The notes below the pieces were generated by a model. That model was not told the DNA's origin. It saw nothing but the letters and a program-made list of their open reading frames with translations, and did not search any database. DNA of 64,000 nucleotides from Anthoceros angustus (Eukaryota; Streptophyta; Anthocerotopsida; Anthocerotales; Anthocerotaceae): positions 1,161,972-1,225,971 of the forward strand of contig MU008174.1 in the NCBI GenBank assembly GCA_010909165.1, given 5' to 3'. Position numbers and translations under genes: made by a program. This document shows, piece after piece, positions 35,473 through 46,689 of this stretch (positions are counted from its first letter, which is position 1; each line of letters begins with the position of its first letter).

Positions 35473-35783
35473 CTCCAACCTTGCTGGTGGAGAAACAAGT
35501 TCCAACTCTGCAAGTTCACGTCCGAATTCTAAGCTGGTGCTAGCGATGTGTGCAATCCACACCACTCACACCACCAATTCCTCCGACTAAATGAAAGCCG
35601 ATGGGCACTTCTACTGATGCAGGCCGTCAGCCTTGGCAGTGAAGATGTGAACTGCAACCTTCTGGTGTCGATCAAAGGCAGATGTTGCCCAGCTCGATTG
35701 AAAGAAAGAAGAATATTTGCTGAGAACTGCTGAGAACTCCTGATGAGATAGATGAGATATGGAGATCAGGAGGCAGCCTGCAG

Positions 35784-35790
35784 CTATATA
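35784..35790 (-). promoter_or_regulatory. Possible TATA box of GLP-B2
   Basis: TATATAG on the minus strand about 315 bp from the start codon, as in block 1. Confidence 0.4.
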
Positions 35791-37343
35791 TGTGATCATG
35801 GCCCTCAGGAGCGTTTGGAGCGTTTGAACTTTGCAGACTCTGCACATGAGGTCAACTGAGTGCGGAAGGCACTCACTGCATCGTCATCGTTGCGCCGGCC
35901 TCTGTCAACGACTGGAGTCAAGCCTGACATGTCTTCAAGACTGACTAGTTTAATAAAACCACAGGCGGCGCAAGGCAGAGCCCACCCCTGCACCATGACC
36001 GACAAGAAGAGCCATAAAAAAATTCATCAGAGGAGTATGAACAGTACTGTACACTGCGTATACGTCAGCATCCTACTGATCTGACATAGATCTGCATTCC
36101 CATTACCCTAACGAATTCATAACCAAGTGATCAGATCCGCTTTGAGGCATTAGAAGATCCATCCATGAATCTACTTGAAGCACGCAATCACCGACTGCAA
36201 GTGGCTGCATTTGTCTACTTATAGCCCGAATCATACGACATCAAGAGGCTAGAGCCTGCCTGTAGTAAATTATGATTTCTGGTCTCATGAGATTTCAGGC
36301 AGCTCGGGATCGATCATGATTCTCCTGATCAGATCTACTGGGTATACCCATGATGCATACAATGTAATGTATGTAAGCTTTCAAATGTAATACATGAAGC
36401 TGTGGAGGAAGCAGCGCCGTTGAATTGACGCTATTGGGGGTCATTCCTGGTCGCGCACATCACCTGCTCATGCATTAGAATACGATGAAGAGCTACGTGG
36501 CTGCCGTGGCAGGTTCCACAAAGAGCAAGCAATTTGCAAAGGTGCCGGCTGTGCCGTCCATCGGTCCCGAGCTCGTCCCATAGATCTTTCCATGGGCTTT
36601 GTGTACATTTGCTCCAATTATGATTTTTCTCTGAAAAGGCCATCTTCAAAACCAGTTTAAAAATTCATGGTAGTGGATACATCACAACGACATGAGATTC
36701 GAATACATGAATATTAGGAGGTACTTGTCATGGATATCCTCCAGTGGGTGCTTAGTCATATTGATGGTCCTCTTCAAGTACTTCGGATCTTGGTGGTGGA
36801 TGGTAACCAAGGTTTGTAATCACCACACCAGCACCTAATCGTATGCTCTCCAATCCCTCCTTTTTATCCAATGCTTGAGATGCCTTCCACAAACCTTTTC
36901 AGGTTTGCTATTCCACTATAGCTGCAAATCTCTCTCTTGCCGACCACTCTGCCTGTGAAGTTGGACTTCGAGATCAAGTTAACGCTACCCATAATTCACT
37001 CTCATCAGCCTAAGGACTCATCGCATGCTGTTCATAGGTATCATGAAGAGAACGAGATTGTTAACGACACGAGATAGGAAGGAGGAGAATTTGAAGGGCA
37101 TAACCTTCGGGCTACGTAAGCTTATTTTCAGAGTAAACAAACACTAGTACACACAATAGGACAGCTTCTGTTTTCTATTTATGTATAATGTGCTTTGTCG
37201 GAGTGGAGTTCATGTACTAGCAATGTTCAGAGGCTATGGGGGTGGAGGTGATCTCTTTAAGGGACCCTCCAGCATATGTGACAAAACAGAGTACATTTGT
37301 AGTAAACAAAACTGGGCATGATAGGTAGGAGGAATTCCAAATT
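35791..37343. other. GLP-B2/GLP-C2 spacer, no gene
   Basis: Counterpart of 16753-18303, nearly identical; no gene recognised. Confidence 0.6.
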
Positions 37344-38044
37344 CTACAGATGAAACAAGCGTTTCTGCGATTTGACGATGTGCTTGGCCTGCTTGTTGCT
37401 GATGCCGAAAGCTGTGCCAGGACATCCAAAGGGATGTTAGAGCTCAGGCGCACTCGCAAAGCTCTGAGGCGAGTACTGGGTGTTGAGCAGAGATGACCCA
37501 GGACGGGCCTGCTGCCACATTTTCATGAAGATCAAGGATCCCGAGGAAACACGTACACCTCGCCCTTGAGGAGCGTGGTCTTGCAGCTTGTGGCTTTGAG
37601 ATGGCATGAATCCTACCTCCAGCTCTCCTTCCACCAGGTAGATGATCTCTGTAGCCCGCGCGTGATGATGCGGGGGTTGAGCCCTCCTCGGCGAAGTCGA
37701 TTCTGTGCAATGCGATTCCCAGGGTGTTGAGCCCAGGAACACGTTCACGAATCCGCTGGTGACCACGGCTCCCAGAGGATGCTTGCTGGTGTCGCCCGGC
37801 GTCTTGAGACCCAGGAATTTGAAGTCCTCGGCTGTGGTGTCGGCCTCCGGCTTGCAGCGCCGTTCACATTGAGGCTGGGGTCGGTGGTGTCCAGAGCCAC
37901 GCACAAGTCCTGTAGTGGGTCGGAATCGGCGAAAGTGACGCCGGGCGCCCGACATGAAAAGCAGGCGTGCGCTGTCATGATCATGACGAGCAGCTGGAGC
38001 TTCGTGCTTGCTGATCCGGATCGGGATCGCCTCATGTAAGCCAT
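37344..38044 (-). pseudogene. GLP-C2: diverged germin-like protein, heavily frameshifted
   Basis: ATG at 38044 begins MAYMRRSRSGSASTKLQLL as in C1; TAG is at 37344. It is 20 bases shorter than C1 through many 1-4-base losses across the gene, for example near 37860 (NGYACK region), 37735, 37583 and 37450. Recognisable pieces are EDFKFLGLKTPGDTSK, ARATEIIYLVEG and EVGFMPSQSHKL. It is clearly more damaged than C1. Confidence 0.82.
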
Positions 38045-38222
38045 GATTTCAGCCTTCAGGACGTGCCCTGCTCAGATCAGGTCGACAGCTGACAAGGCCA
38101 GCTCGGTGCAGTCTCGATCTGGGATGGGTGATGCTGCAGCAGTCTAGGCGGTGCTCAATGACAACAGCCTTGAGAAGCAGGATTGTCAAGTAGATGGAAC
38201 ACATCGCAGGCATGTATGGAAA

Positions 38223-38228
38223 TTTATA
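38223..38228 (-). promoter_or_regulatory. Probable TATA box of GLP-C2
   Basis: TATAAATTTC on the minus strand about 180 bp from the start codon, as in block 1. Confidence 0.45.
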
Positions 38229-40720
38229 CCACCCACAGTCCACACGGCTTACACCTTTTCACGACTGGTCGTGTTTGTGCACAACTTTCGAGCCCAAGAT
38301 CCTCAGCAATTCCACAAGATTTGAGGAACCAATCGACTGGCTGATACTAAAAGTCTGCTCTCCGATAGTCGAGCATTTCGGTGCATACGTTGTGCATATG
38401 AGCCGCTGCCTGATATCTCTCTATCGGCAGATAATGGTGCAGGTAGAGATTGGTGATGGCAATTGTCTTGAATGCACCGCCAGGATGGGCCGGCCGACCA
38501 TCGCTGAAAGCCTTGGGCGAAGAGCGATTGGTACCTTGGTTGATGCTAGCACTTTCTTCTTCGCAGTGTTTTTGGGGCCAAGGTAACCGGTTGCATCAAC
38601 AAGGAAATCAGCCAGAAACTCGGGCTTTGGGGCTGTGGCTGCTACAATTTTGCACAGTGACTGGTCCTGGTGGCTGCTGGCTGGTGCCACTCACTGTCTT
38701 ATTCCTACTTTGCATTCTTGTATTGGCAGTGGTTACAGCCGAAAGATTTCCGGCGGAACTACATGCGTCTTCCCAAATTCTGCAGGCACATTTTCACCTA
38801 GCTCTCACGGGTTTATGGGCCCGGAACCCTAGATCCTTGACTCGAGGTCCGCACGCTTGTGGAGACGACTGCTGAGGACTCAAGTCAAAGTTGATGAGCA
38901 TGCTCATCAACAGATCCTGCAAGGAAACAACTAGCCAGCTCGCCCAAGGCCAATGGAAAGTGGGAGGCGGGAACCCATTATCTGGGCCCGGAGTGGGCTG
39001 CTCTCGATTGTCGTGAGCTTTCATCGGTACATTAATTTTGTCAACTCCACAACCATAATTCAGCCTGTCTCGGCGGACAGAGCCAAGCCACAGAGCTCAT
39101 TGGTGGGCAAGATTGTCCCACAACAACGTTGTGTCGGGCTTGACCCCTTTAAAACACTCGGACAACCGGAAACCGGCATATTGTATGTTCAAATCCATCT
39201 TCCAGCCATGTATGTATATACGCCCGTGTGGCCGGCGATGACAGAGTCAATCTCACGGGCGCGTACTCATGCGATGGTGGAAGGGTATACATCTTTGGGT
39301 TTCCTCCACGTTTCAAATCATCCTATCTTCCACCACTCCAACGAATTTCAGATCGGACGATTTTCACTCACTAGCACTCGAACTAGCACTGAGGAGCTTG
39401 AATCCAGTCATCAAAACCGCTTGGTCGAGATCTCTTGTGAGGGACTTCACAAGTTCACACCACGTGATCACCTGTACAAGTTTGGCTGAGCCTGGGCTCT
39501 CCAACTGCGATGGGACCCCAGACGCAATCACCAACTGTTATAAGAAAAATTAGACGACATTCATCGGAGATGACAAAATTCAAACCGTTGTAAACCTTTT
39601 CCTACCAAAAAGTTCAAACCCGTATAAAAGCTATCGTTGTAAAATAATAATATAAGTTATTCAAATACTACGTACAGGACTAAACAAGGGTAGGGATACT
39701 GCGGAGTCATATCGTGAATATTTTCAACGATGGATACATTTGCCTAGTCTGTTGCAACAACACGGCCAAAACATCGAAAGGCTCTTCTAAGAATTTGTAA
39801 GACATCCACATCAAGTTCTTGGAAAGGGATAAATAAGCCTAGTGATGCTATGCGAGAAGCTGAGGTGTTAGAAGAAGTAGCTTGGGAAAGCAGCAAGCTG
39901 CAACTAGCAACAAGCCCCAATTAGCACATGCAATTTATGTGCAACCTTCAAATGCAAAGCGTTGAGTCCACAGTCTCCTATAATTGATGATGTCTAAGCA
40001 AGATTTCATTTCTCATAGCAAGACCTAGAGTTCCCAGCACTTGATGGCCCATCACCTCGAGTCAAGCACACATCGTGCCCATATTTACATCACCCTACTT
40101 CATCCTTGCACCCGGTTGCAATTGCCTGGTTCGGAAAAAGAAATCGTGAGGTGTACCGTAGCCCATGCAGGTACTTGACATCCGTCACGCAATCACGATA
40201 TAGTAGAGCTCGCCTCAAATCGGCTGGAGACGTCCTCGCACGGGGCTGCAGACATTGCAACGTCCTGCACATCTTGCCTCATGTAGACAGGGTCCTTCCT
40301 TCCCAGCTCAAATTGAGCCTACAGCATAGCCATGGAAAATCAGCAAGATACCTTCACCACCATCCCAAAATGTTAGACAATGCAGAGCTCCTTGTAGCCC
40401 TTCCAGGGCCACACCATGAGAGGGAGTCCAACAAAGTACCACCCTTGCCCAACCGTGCAAGAGCTGCTGCTGAGGCATCGCCGTGTGGGGATGCATCATC
40501 CGCCATCTCCCTAAGCCACCAAACCCTACCGCCGTGCCGGATGCTGCTCCACACCCCTCCTCCGGCTCCCGGCCACCTCCCACCCGTCGCCGCGGCGGCA
40601 CGCGCGATCCGGACCTCGCACACAAGTCCAACGTCTAGACATATGAAAAAGGAGAGCGTTTCACAGTTTAAAACTTTAATTAAAACAATGAAAATTATCA
40701 TGTCTTACGCAAATGAGTTA
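38229..40720. other. Region upstream of GLP-C2, no recognised gene
   Basis: Counterpart of 19211-21775. Overlapping short frames only; the AT-rich segment with GTTGTAAA-type motifs is at about 39535-39670 and the GC-rich stretch at about 40440-40620. Confidence 0.55.
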
Positions 40721-41017
40721 GTGGAGTGGTAGAGCTTCTGCTTCCTCTCGTGCTACTCACGGTATCGCCTCGGCGTGCGCTCTCAGACGCTCCTTATACA
40801 GGATGCATATTCAAGATATCAACCTCAGGAAGCGCCTATTCAACTCTCTGGTCATCCCATCTACTATGTATGGCGCTGAACTCTGGGGCCTTGATCTCCT
40901 GCCTTCTTCTTGGCCTAAGGTGGAAAAAGAACAGGCTTCTTTCCTTCGTGCTCACATCGCCTGTAATCGCTCTACCCCTCTTCATGTCCTTCGCTCTGAG
41001 TTTGCCGCCTTTCCCTT
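40721..41017 (+). mobile_element. LINE fragment interrupted by the Gypsy element
   Basis: Same LINE sequence as 21776-22072 but better preserved: LRKRLFNSLVIPSTMYGAEL and LHVLRSEFAAFP are in frame. It is cut at 41017 by the Gypsy LTR. Beyond the Gypsy element only 17 bp of LINE sequence remain. Confidence 0.85.
41013..41017. other. Target-site duplication, left copy (CCCTT)
   Basis: CCCTT precedes the LTR start TGTGGTGACC and recurs at 61384-61388 after the LTR end CTCCACA. The empty site in block 1 (near 22068) reads ttccttagaactt, one C shorter. Confidence 0.85.
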
Positions 41018-44000
41018 TGTGGTGACCACATGGGTACTCAGACCCCCCTCGGAAAGGAGTGTTTTTTTTGTTTTGTGGTTAAGTTGTGAGAATCGTGTGG
41101 AGTTGGGATGTGAAGTAGGTTAGGAAATAAGAAAAGTCTACTAGAGCCTAGTAGGAGGAAGAGAGTCTAGTCCCGATCCCGGATGTAACCTTGAGGGTTG
41201 CCGCTCGGCCGGTTGTTAACGCGTAGGCCGCTAAGGACTGTTGCTATGACAAAGAACCGACGGAGCTGGCTATGGTAGCAACCAAGTCGGAGTTATTTTC
41301 CGATAAATCGGAAAACCTAATTGAGCGAAATCATTGGAAATACCCGAACGGGAAGTAACGGGGCGGGGGGTCCTATTAACGATTTCCGCGGGGGGACAAG
41401 GAATATTTGCAGCGGATCAAGGCGGCGCCACACCTCAAGCTCGAGGGACCGTGAGAGTGGAGGAAACGCGCGGCCGCAGGACACGGGCGGCAGCACGAGC
41501 GCACTCAAGAGGGCCAATCGGGTGGAATGGCGGTCCGGGGTGGATGCGGCAGGATCGAAACCGAGGTGAGGTGGCCGAGACGGCGAGATTCCAAGGCTAC
41601 GCGGAGGAGCCGGAGGCGGAACAAGACTGTGGAGGAGCTCCGGGCGCGTGGCGGAAGCAATCGAGCAAACAGCCGACACCAGAAATTCGCCCAACAGGGT
41701 GGAATAATCGGGCCGAGCAGCCGGAGAAGGCGGCGCGGCTCGGCTGCATCAGAAAGAATCGAGAAGAGTAGGGCGGGTAAGTGAGGGGCCGAGGAATTGC
41801 AGAAGGAAGGAGGCGTGCACGAGGTAGGGTGCGACGCACGACCCCAAGGGAGCGGATTGGCGGGAGGCGGCGCACTGGGTCACCGCTCAACCATCGTGGA
41901 TTTTCTCCCGGACCTCACATATTTGAGGTGGCGAATTGGCTTGAGCGGCATGTTGATGACAGGAATTGGAGTAGGGTTCCAATTCCGTGGTGGTGCCGTG
42001 CCGGTCGTGGAGACACGGATACGGGGCCGAGGGGCAAGACGAGATGTGATGTAGGAGGAGGTTGGTGGATTCCACGGAGAAAATGCACCCCCGCCATCGT
42101 GAGATGGGTACGAGGAGTCGAAAAATTCCTAGGATCCTTCACCAAGCCGTGGGCTAAGAAATTTCGAGTGAGGAGTCGACCACGAGGCGACACCCGATGA
42201 AGGCTTGTGGGAAGTGCGCAATGGCGTGTAGCCGGACACTTTACCAGAACTCTAGGCTCGCCAGGTGACAAGGAGCATGGGACCTAAGAAGAACACTCCG
42301 GGCCATTGAGGCCATTACCACGCCCAATGGCCCAACATGGGGCAATCGGAGAGTGAAGGGTTCCTTGGTGGCTAAGCATCACTTGTCCTTCATGGACAAA
42401 AAGTGGTGCTACAAGAGCCTAATTGGTTCTGGAATGCAGGGCACATGAGGGAGAAGGCCATGTGGAAGGCAACACGAGAACCAACCCCGCACTGGAATAT
42501 TCGATTGTTCCAGCTGTCTATGAGAGGCTCAAGAGGAATGTGGTGGAATAATCATTGATCCTTTCGAAGCCATCTCCCAAAAGTCAGGAGGCTGTCGCCA
42601 TTGCTCCCACATTGTCTAGGGTGGAGAATGGCTGGGTCACCAACAAGTTAGACCGAGCTGGCGGATTAGCCAGTGGATCCTGCTCTCACTCACTAAGAAG
42701 CTAGAGCACATTCGACCATTTCTTGTCTTTCTCTATGAGGTGGTGAGAGGGTCCAAGATAGATTGGGCTAGGATGTTCTATGACACAAGATGTGAGAGGG
42801 ACCACTTGACCCTCATCACCCAGCTCTATCTCCTTCTTAATCCACATTTTGACCATGCCAAGTTGCCGGAGGGATAGAGATGGTCTCACCTTCCATGCCC
42901 GGAGGCCGGTGTTTGAAAGAAGGAAGCCCAAAGAGGAGTCGAGGAAGAGGCCATCTCCAGTGGCACCGGGAGTGAAGATGAGAAGTCCAAGTGTCCATGA
43001 AGAGGAATGTGGCGGTTGCTAAGGGCCATTGCTAACAGCTGGGTTGCTAAGACCCCAACAGCACCAAGAGAGGTCGGCCGAGCAGGGACTCCAACCACTC
43101 CTAGAGCCACAAGAGCACGACGGGAACTCACCCGGACAAGGATAAAGGAAAGGTTGGAAAGAGGCCAAGACCAGCCCGCAGAGCCCGTGTGGGAAGCCAC
43201 AGTCAACAGAGGAATCGGCCCAACCTTGGGCACGCACGAGCCGACCCGAGAAAGTCACTACTGCTCAAGGGTGACCTCAAGTATACCCCGGAAGTGGTCG
43301 CAGGGAGAGCCGGGCCATGCCAGATAGGAAGGAGGGAACCCATCCCCAAAGGTTTGGGGCCTAACATCACCCGCAAGAGTGGTCTCACTATGGCACGCAC
43401 TAGGTGAGATGGAGGACCGATAGCTCGTCCTCTTTGTTAGGTTTACAGCAGTAGGGGAACAACAGGGAGAGCTAAAGGAGCTCCAGGAATGAAGGGAGAA
43501 GGCCACAGGGAAGGCAACACGAGAACCAACCCCCGCACTGAATATTCGTTGTTCCAGCTGTCTATGAGAGGCTAAGAGGATGGTAATAATCATTGATCCT
43601 TTCAGAAGCCATCTCCCAAAAGCAGGAGGCCAACGCCATTGCTCCCACATTGTCTAGGGTGGAGAATGGTCACCAACAAGTTAGACCCCGAGGCTGGATT
43701 AGCCAGTGGATCCTGCTCTCAGCTCACTAAGAAGCTAGAGCACATTGTCGACCATTGTCTTTCTCTATGAGGTGGTGAGAGGGTCCAAGATAGATTGGGC
43801 TAGGATGTTCTATGACACAAGATGCGTGGAGAGGGACCACTTGACCCTCATCACCCAGCCTCACTCATCTCCTTCTTAATCCACATTTTGACCATGCCAA
43901 GTTGCCGGAGGGATAGAGATGGTCTCACCTTCCATGCCCGGAGGCCGGTGTTTGAAAGAAGGAAGCCCAAAGAGGAGTCGAGGAAGAGGCCATCTCCAGT

Positions 44001-46622
44001 GGGGAGTGAAGATGAGAAGTCCAAGTGTCCATGAAGAGGAATGTGGCGGTTGCTAAGGCATCACCATGCTAACAAAGCAAGGAGTTGCTAAGACCCCAAC
44101 AGCACCAAGAGAGGTCCGAGCAACAGGGACTCCAACCACTCCTAGAGCCACAAGAGCACGACGGAACTCACCCGATGTAAGAAGGAAAGGCCGGGCAGCA
44201 CGGGCCTCAGGAGCCCGTGGGCAGTCAACAGAGGAATCGGCCCAACCTTGGGCACTGACCCGAGAAAGTCACTACTGCTCAAGGGTGACCTCAAGTATAC
44301 CCCGGAAGTGGTCGCAGGGAGGGGCCATGCCACAGGAAGGAGGGAACCCATCCCCAAGGGTTTGGGGCCTAACATCACCCGCAAGAGTGGTCTCACCTAT
44401 GGCACGCACTAGGTGAGATGGAGGACCGATAGCTCGTCCTCTTGTTAGGTTTACAGCAGAGGGGAACAACAGGGAGAGCAACCCAAGGATGAAGAAGGAG
44501 AAGGAGGTCTTGGAGGGACGCCTAGGTAGCATGGAATTAAGGAAGGTCCGAGAAGAGTTGCGGAAGACCAAGGATCGGGAAACCCTCATGGTTCACCTCC
44601 TGACGCACAAAGCACCATAGGGGAGAATGTCATCTCGATGCGCAAGTTCAGCCGAAACTGGATGCACGGGCGCCACAAGAAGGAGAGGGACGAGGCAAGG
44701 AAAGGTTGGAAAGAGGCCAAGAGGGCTGTGATTGCAAGGAGAGCCACCGTGGAAGATGCGAGCCTCCATGGAAGAATCATTCGAGTTGGCACCGAGGAGG
44801 TTGCTAAGCAAGCAACCGCCATGAAACAAACCTGCACTGCTAAGGGAGCAACAGCTCCAAGACCGAGCTACAACAAGGAAGAAGGGGCAACCAGTGGAGG
44901 AGGACAACAGCTGGGGAGCGGTAAGCACCGCCTAAGAAGTCTAACTTCCCAATGGTGCATTAGATTGAGGGATGCTTATCAAGATAACCATGTGCCCGGA
45001 TTCTCCTTGGCTGAGAGAAGATTGTCTCCGAAAGTTTATGTTGTTGTGGGCACAGGGGACATGGAGGTACTTGATCCATGCCTTGACGGCACGGATCCTA
45101 CCTATGGGTTGGATTCTTAGGAGGAAACTCACCGACCCATCCAGATTCAAGAGCTCACCGAGGAGGAGTACTGCGGCGAGCACAAGAGAGAGAGGAGTCC
45201 AGCTGAGGAGGTAGAGATTTTATGGGAGAGATTGCCCAACCAGCCAAGAGGGAGGAGAGCAAGAGGAGAACATGGGGCTAGGCGGCCTAGGAGGCCTGTG
45301 AGAGGTAATAGGGGTAAGTGGCCAAATAGCTAAAGGCCCATGTGTTATAGATAAATCTTATCCTCTCTCATAGTGGATGAATTGATAGATAGGCCTCTAG
45401 GATTGGTAGGCTAAGACCGATTGGTATTTTTGGCAAGCCAAGCCGCTTTGTGTGATCTTGGGTATAAGAGGCAGCCTCTTGATGAAATGTAAGCAATGTT
45501 GGCCTAAGTCTTGGTGTTTGGGGCAGCACGGGGTTTGGGAGTACCAGATCCAAGGTCGTAAGTCTAGACAGCCTGTGGGAAGCCAAGAAGACCACTGTTG
45601 CCCAGATCCGTGTGGCCGATCCGCAAGAGTGGTGGAAAGCAAGGGAGGAGCCTTGAGGTCTCCTTGGGAGTCCAAGGTCAAGAGGAAGGGGTTGTGAAGG
45701 GAGGCTGTCCCTCTTCCTCATTCCCTTGTCTAGTACTCACCTTGTGTTTGAGTTTTCGTGTGTGAGGTTTGGTGTTGGAAAATGAGAGGACAAGAGAACA
45801 AGTGAGAGAAGTGGAGAAGTGATATGGGGAGTTGCTGATTGGCTGTTTGAGAGGAGTAAGAAGGAGAGAAGTGAAGTGATGTTTGTGTTGAAGAAGAGAG
45901 CTGTGGAGTGGAGGTTGAAGATCCGTGAGTGGATGAGATGGAATGATTGCGGGTAGGAAAGTATTTTGAGAGTTGGTGAAGTGTGGGGTCTGGATGAGAA
46001 CCTTGTAAGGCTGGAGAGGAGCTGAGTGAAGTGGAGATTGAATGGGTGTGAGGTGAGAACAAGGAGAGTTGAAGAGAGTGGGAAACTTGGAGAGTGTGGA
46101 GGGGCTGAGAGGCACCTCAAGGACTGTGAGAGCTGGAAGGGTCTGATGGAGCTTGGAAGGTGAGCTGAAAGGGACGAGGCAAGGAAGTCTCAAGAAGTGC
46201 TGCAAGAGTGAGGGGGAGTTATGGGAGCGAATCCCGATTGGTGGATCTAACTTTGTGGATGAATAAGAGAGAGAGAGAGAGGGTGTCACCTTATCCACTT
46301 GGATCCCACCGACCCACCTTCTATTAATAGCCGACTGATCCCAAGGTGGACCCCGCTAAAATAGAGGGTGGTTGCTAAGATAGCAACCGGGTCCCCGCTG
46401 CCGGGTAGTAACAGTAGGCTAAGATAGCCATGTGTCCGAGTGTTGTTAGGATAGTAGCCGTCTCAGAATCGCTAGATGTTTGATGTCCGTGTTGGTTGGA
46501 TTGGCTATGTTTTGGTTGTCTTGACACGAAATCACTCCTTGGGTACGAATCTCAAGTCTACAACGATAAAGAGGGTAAATGTGGCCTCTTTGTGACCACT
46601 TGGTTTAGAAAATCACTCCACA
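41018..46622 (+). repeat. Gypsy 5' LTR (about 5.6 kb)
   Basis: Begins TGTGGTGACCACATGGG and ends ..AATCACTCCACA before the primer site. It matches the 3' LTR at 56991-61383 but is ~1.2 kb longer, mainly because of the ~1.04-kb internal duplication. Features include coding-like tracts (41321-41790, 42700-43420, 44638-45214), a GA-rich strand at 45720-46290 with (GA)n at 46265-46281, and ctattaatag near 46321 that may be TATA-like. Confidence 0.9.
42450..44496. repeat. ~1.04-kb tandem duplication in the 5' LTR
   Basis: Copies are 42450-43494 and 43495-44496. GGAGAAGG is present at the left edge (42450), the junction (43495-43502) and the right edge (44497-44504), so 8 bp of microhomology mark the exchange. 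The 3' LTR has only one copy, so the duplication postdates element synthesis or is an assembly artefact. Confidence 0.9.
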
Positions 46623-46625
46623 TTT

Positions 46626-46643
46626 TGGCGCCTGCCGGGAGTG
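46626..46643 (+). other. Gypsy primer-binding site (tRNA-Asp-like)
   Basis: TGGCGCCTGCCGGGAGTG starts 3 bp after the 5' LTR. It resembles TGGCGCCGTTGCCGGGGA, used by several plant Gypsy elements and complementary to tRNA-Asp, with small deletions. Confidence 0.6.
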
Positions 46644-46689
46644 TCATTGTTGTCAAGACCTTAGAGTAGACTAACCTTGTCTAGTAGTG

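Larger units (their letters stand above)
32176..41017. repeat. Segmental duplication, block 2
   Basis: Second copy of the 13229-22072 block, same orientation and gene order. It ends at the Gypsy insertion, and only 17 bp of matching sequence (CCCTTAGAACTTGATGA) reappear beyond that element at 61384-61400. It carries ~85 bp at 34666-34752 that block 1 lacks. Confidence 0.95.

Noticed and set aside
45678-46298. A 206-codon minus-strand frame rich in Ser, Leu, Pro and Thr
   Set aside because: It lies opposite a GA-rich tract; low complexity alone keeps it open, and the 3' LTR counterpart is broken.
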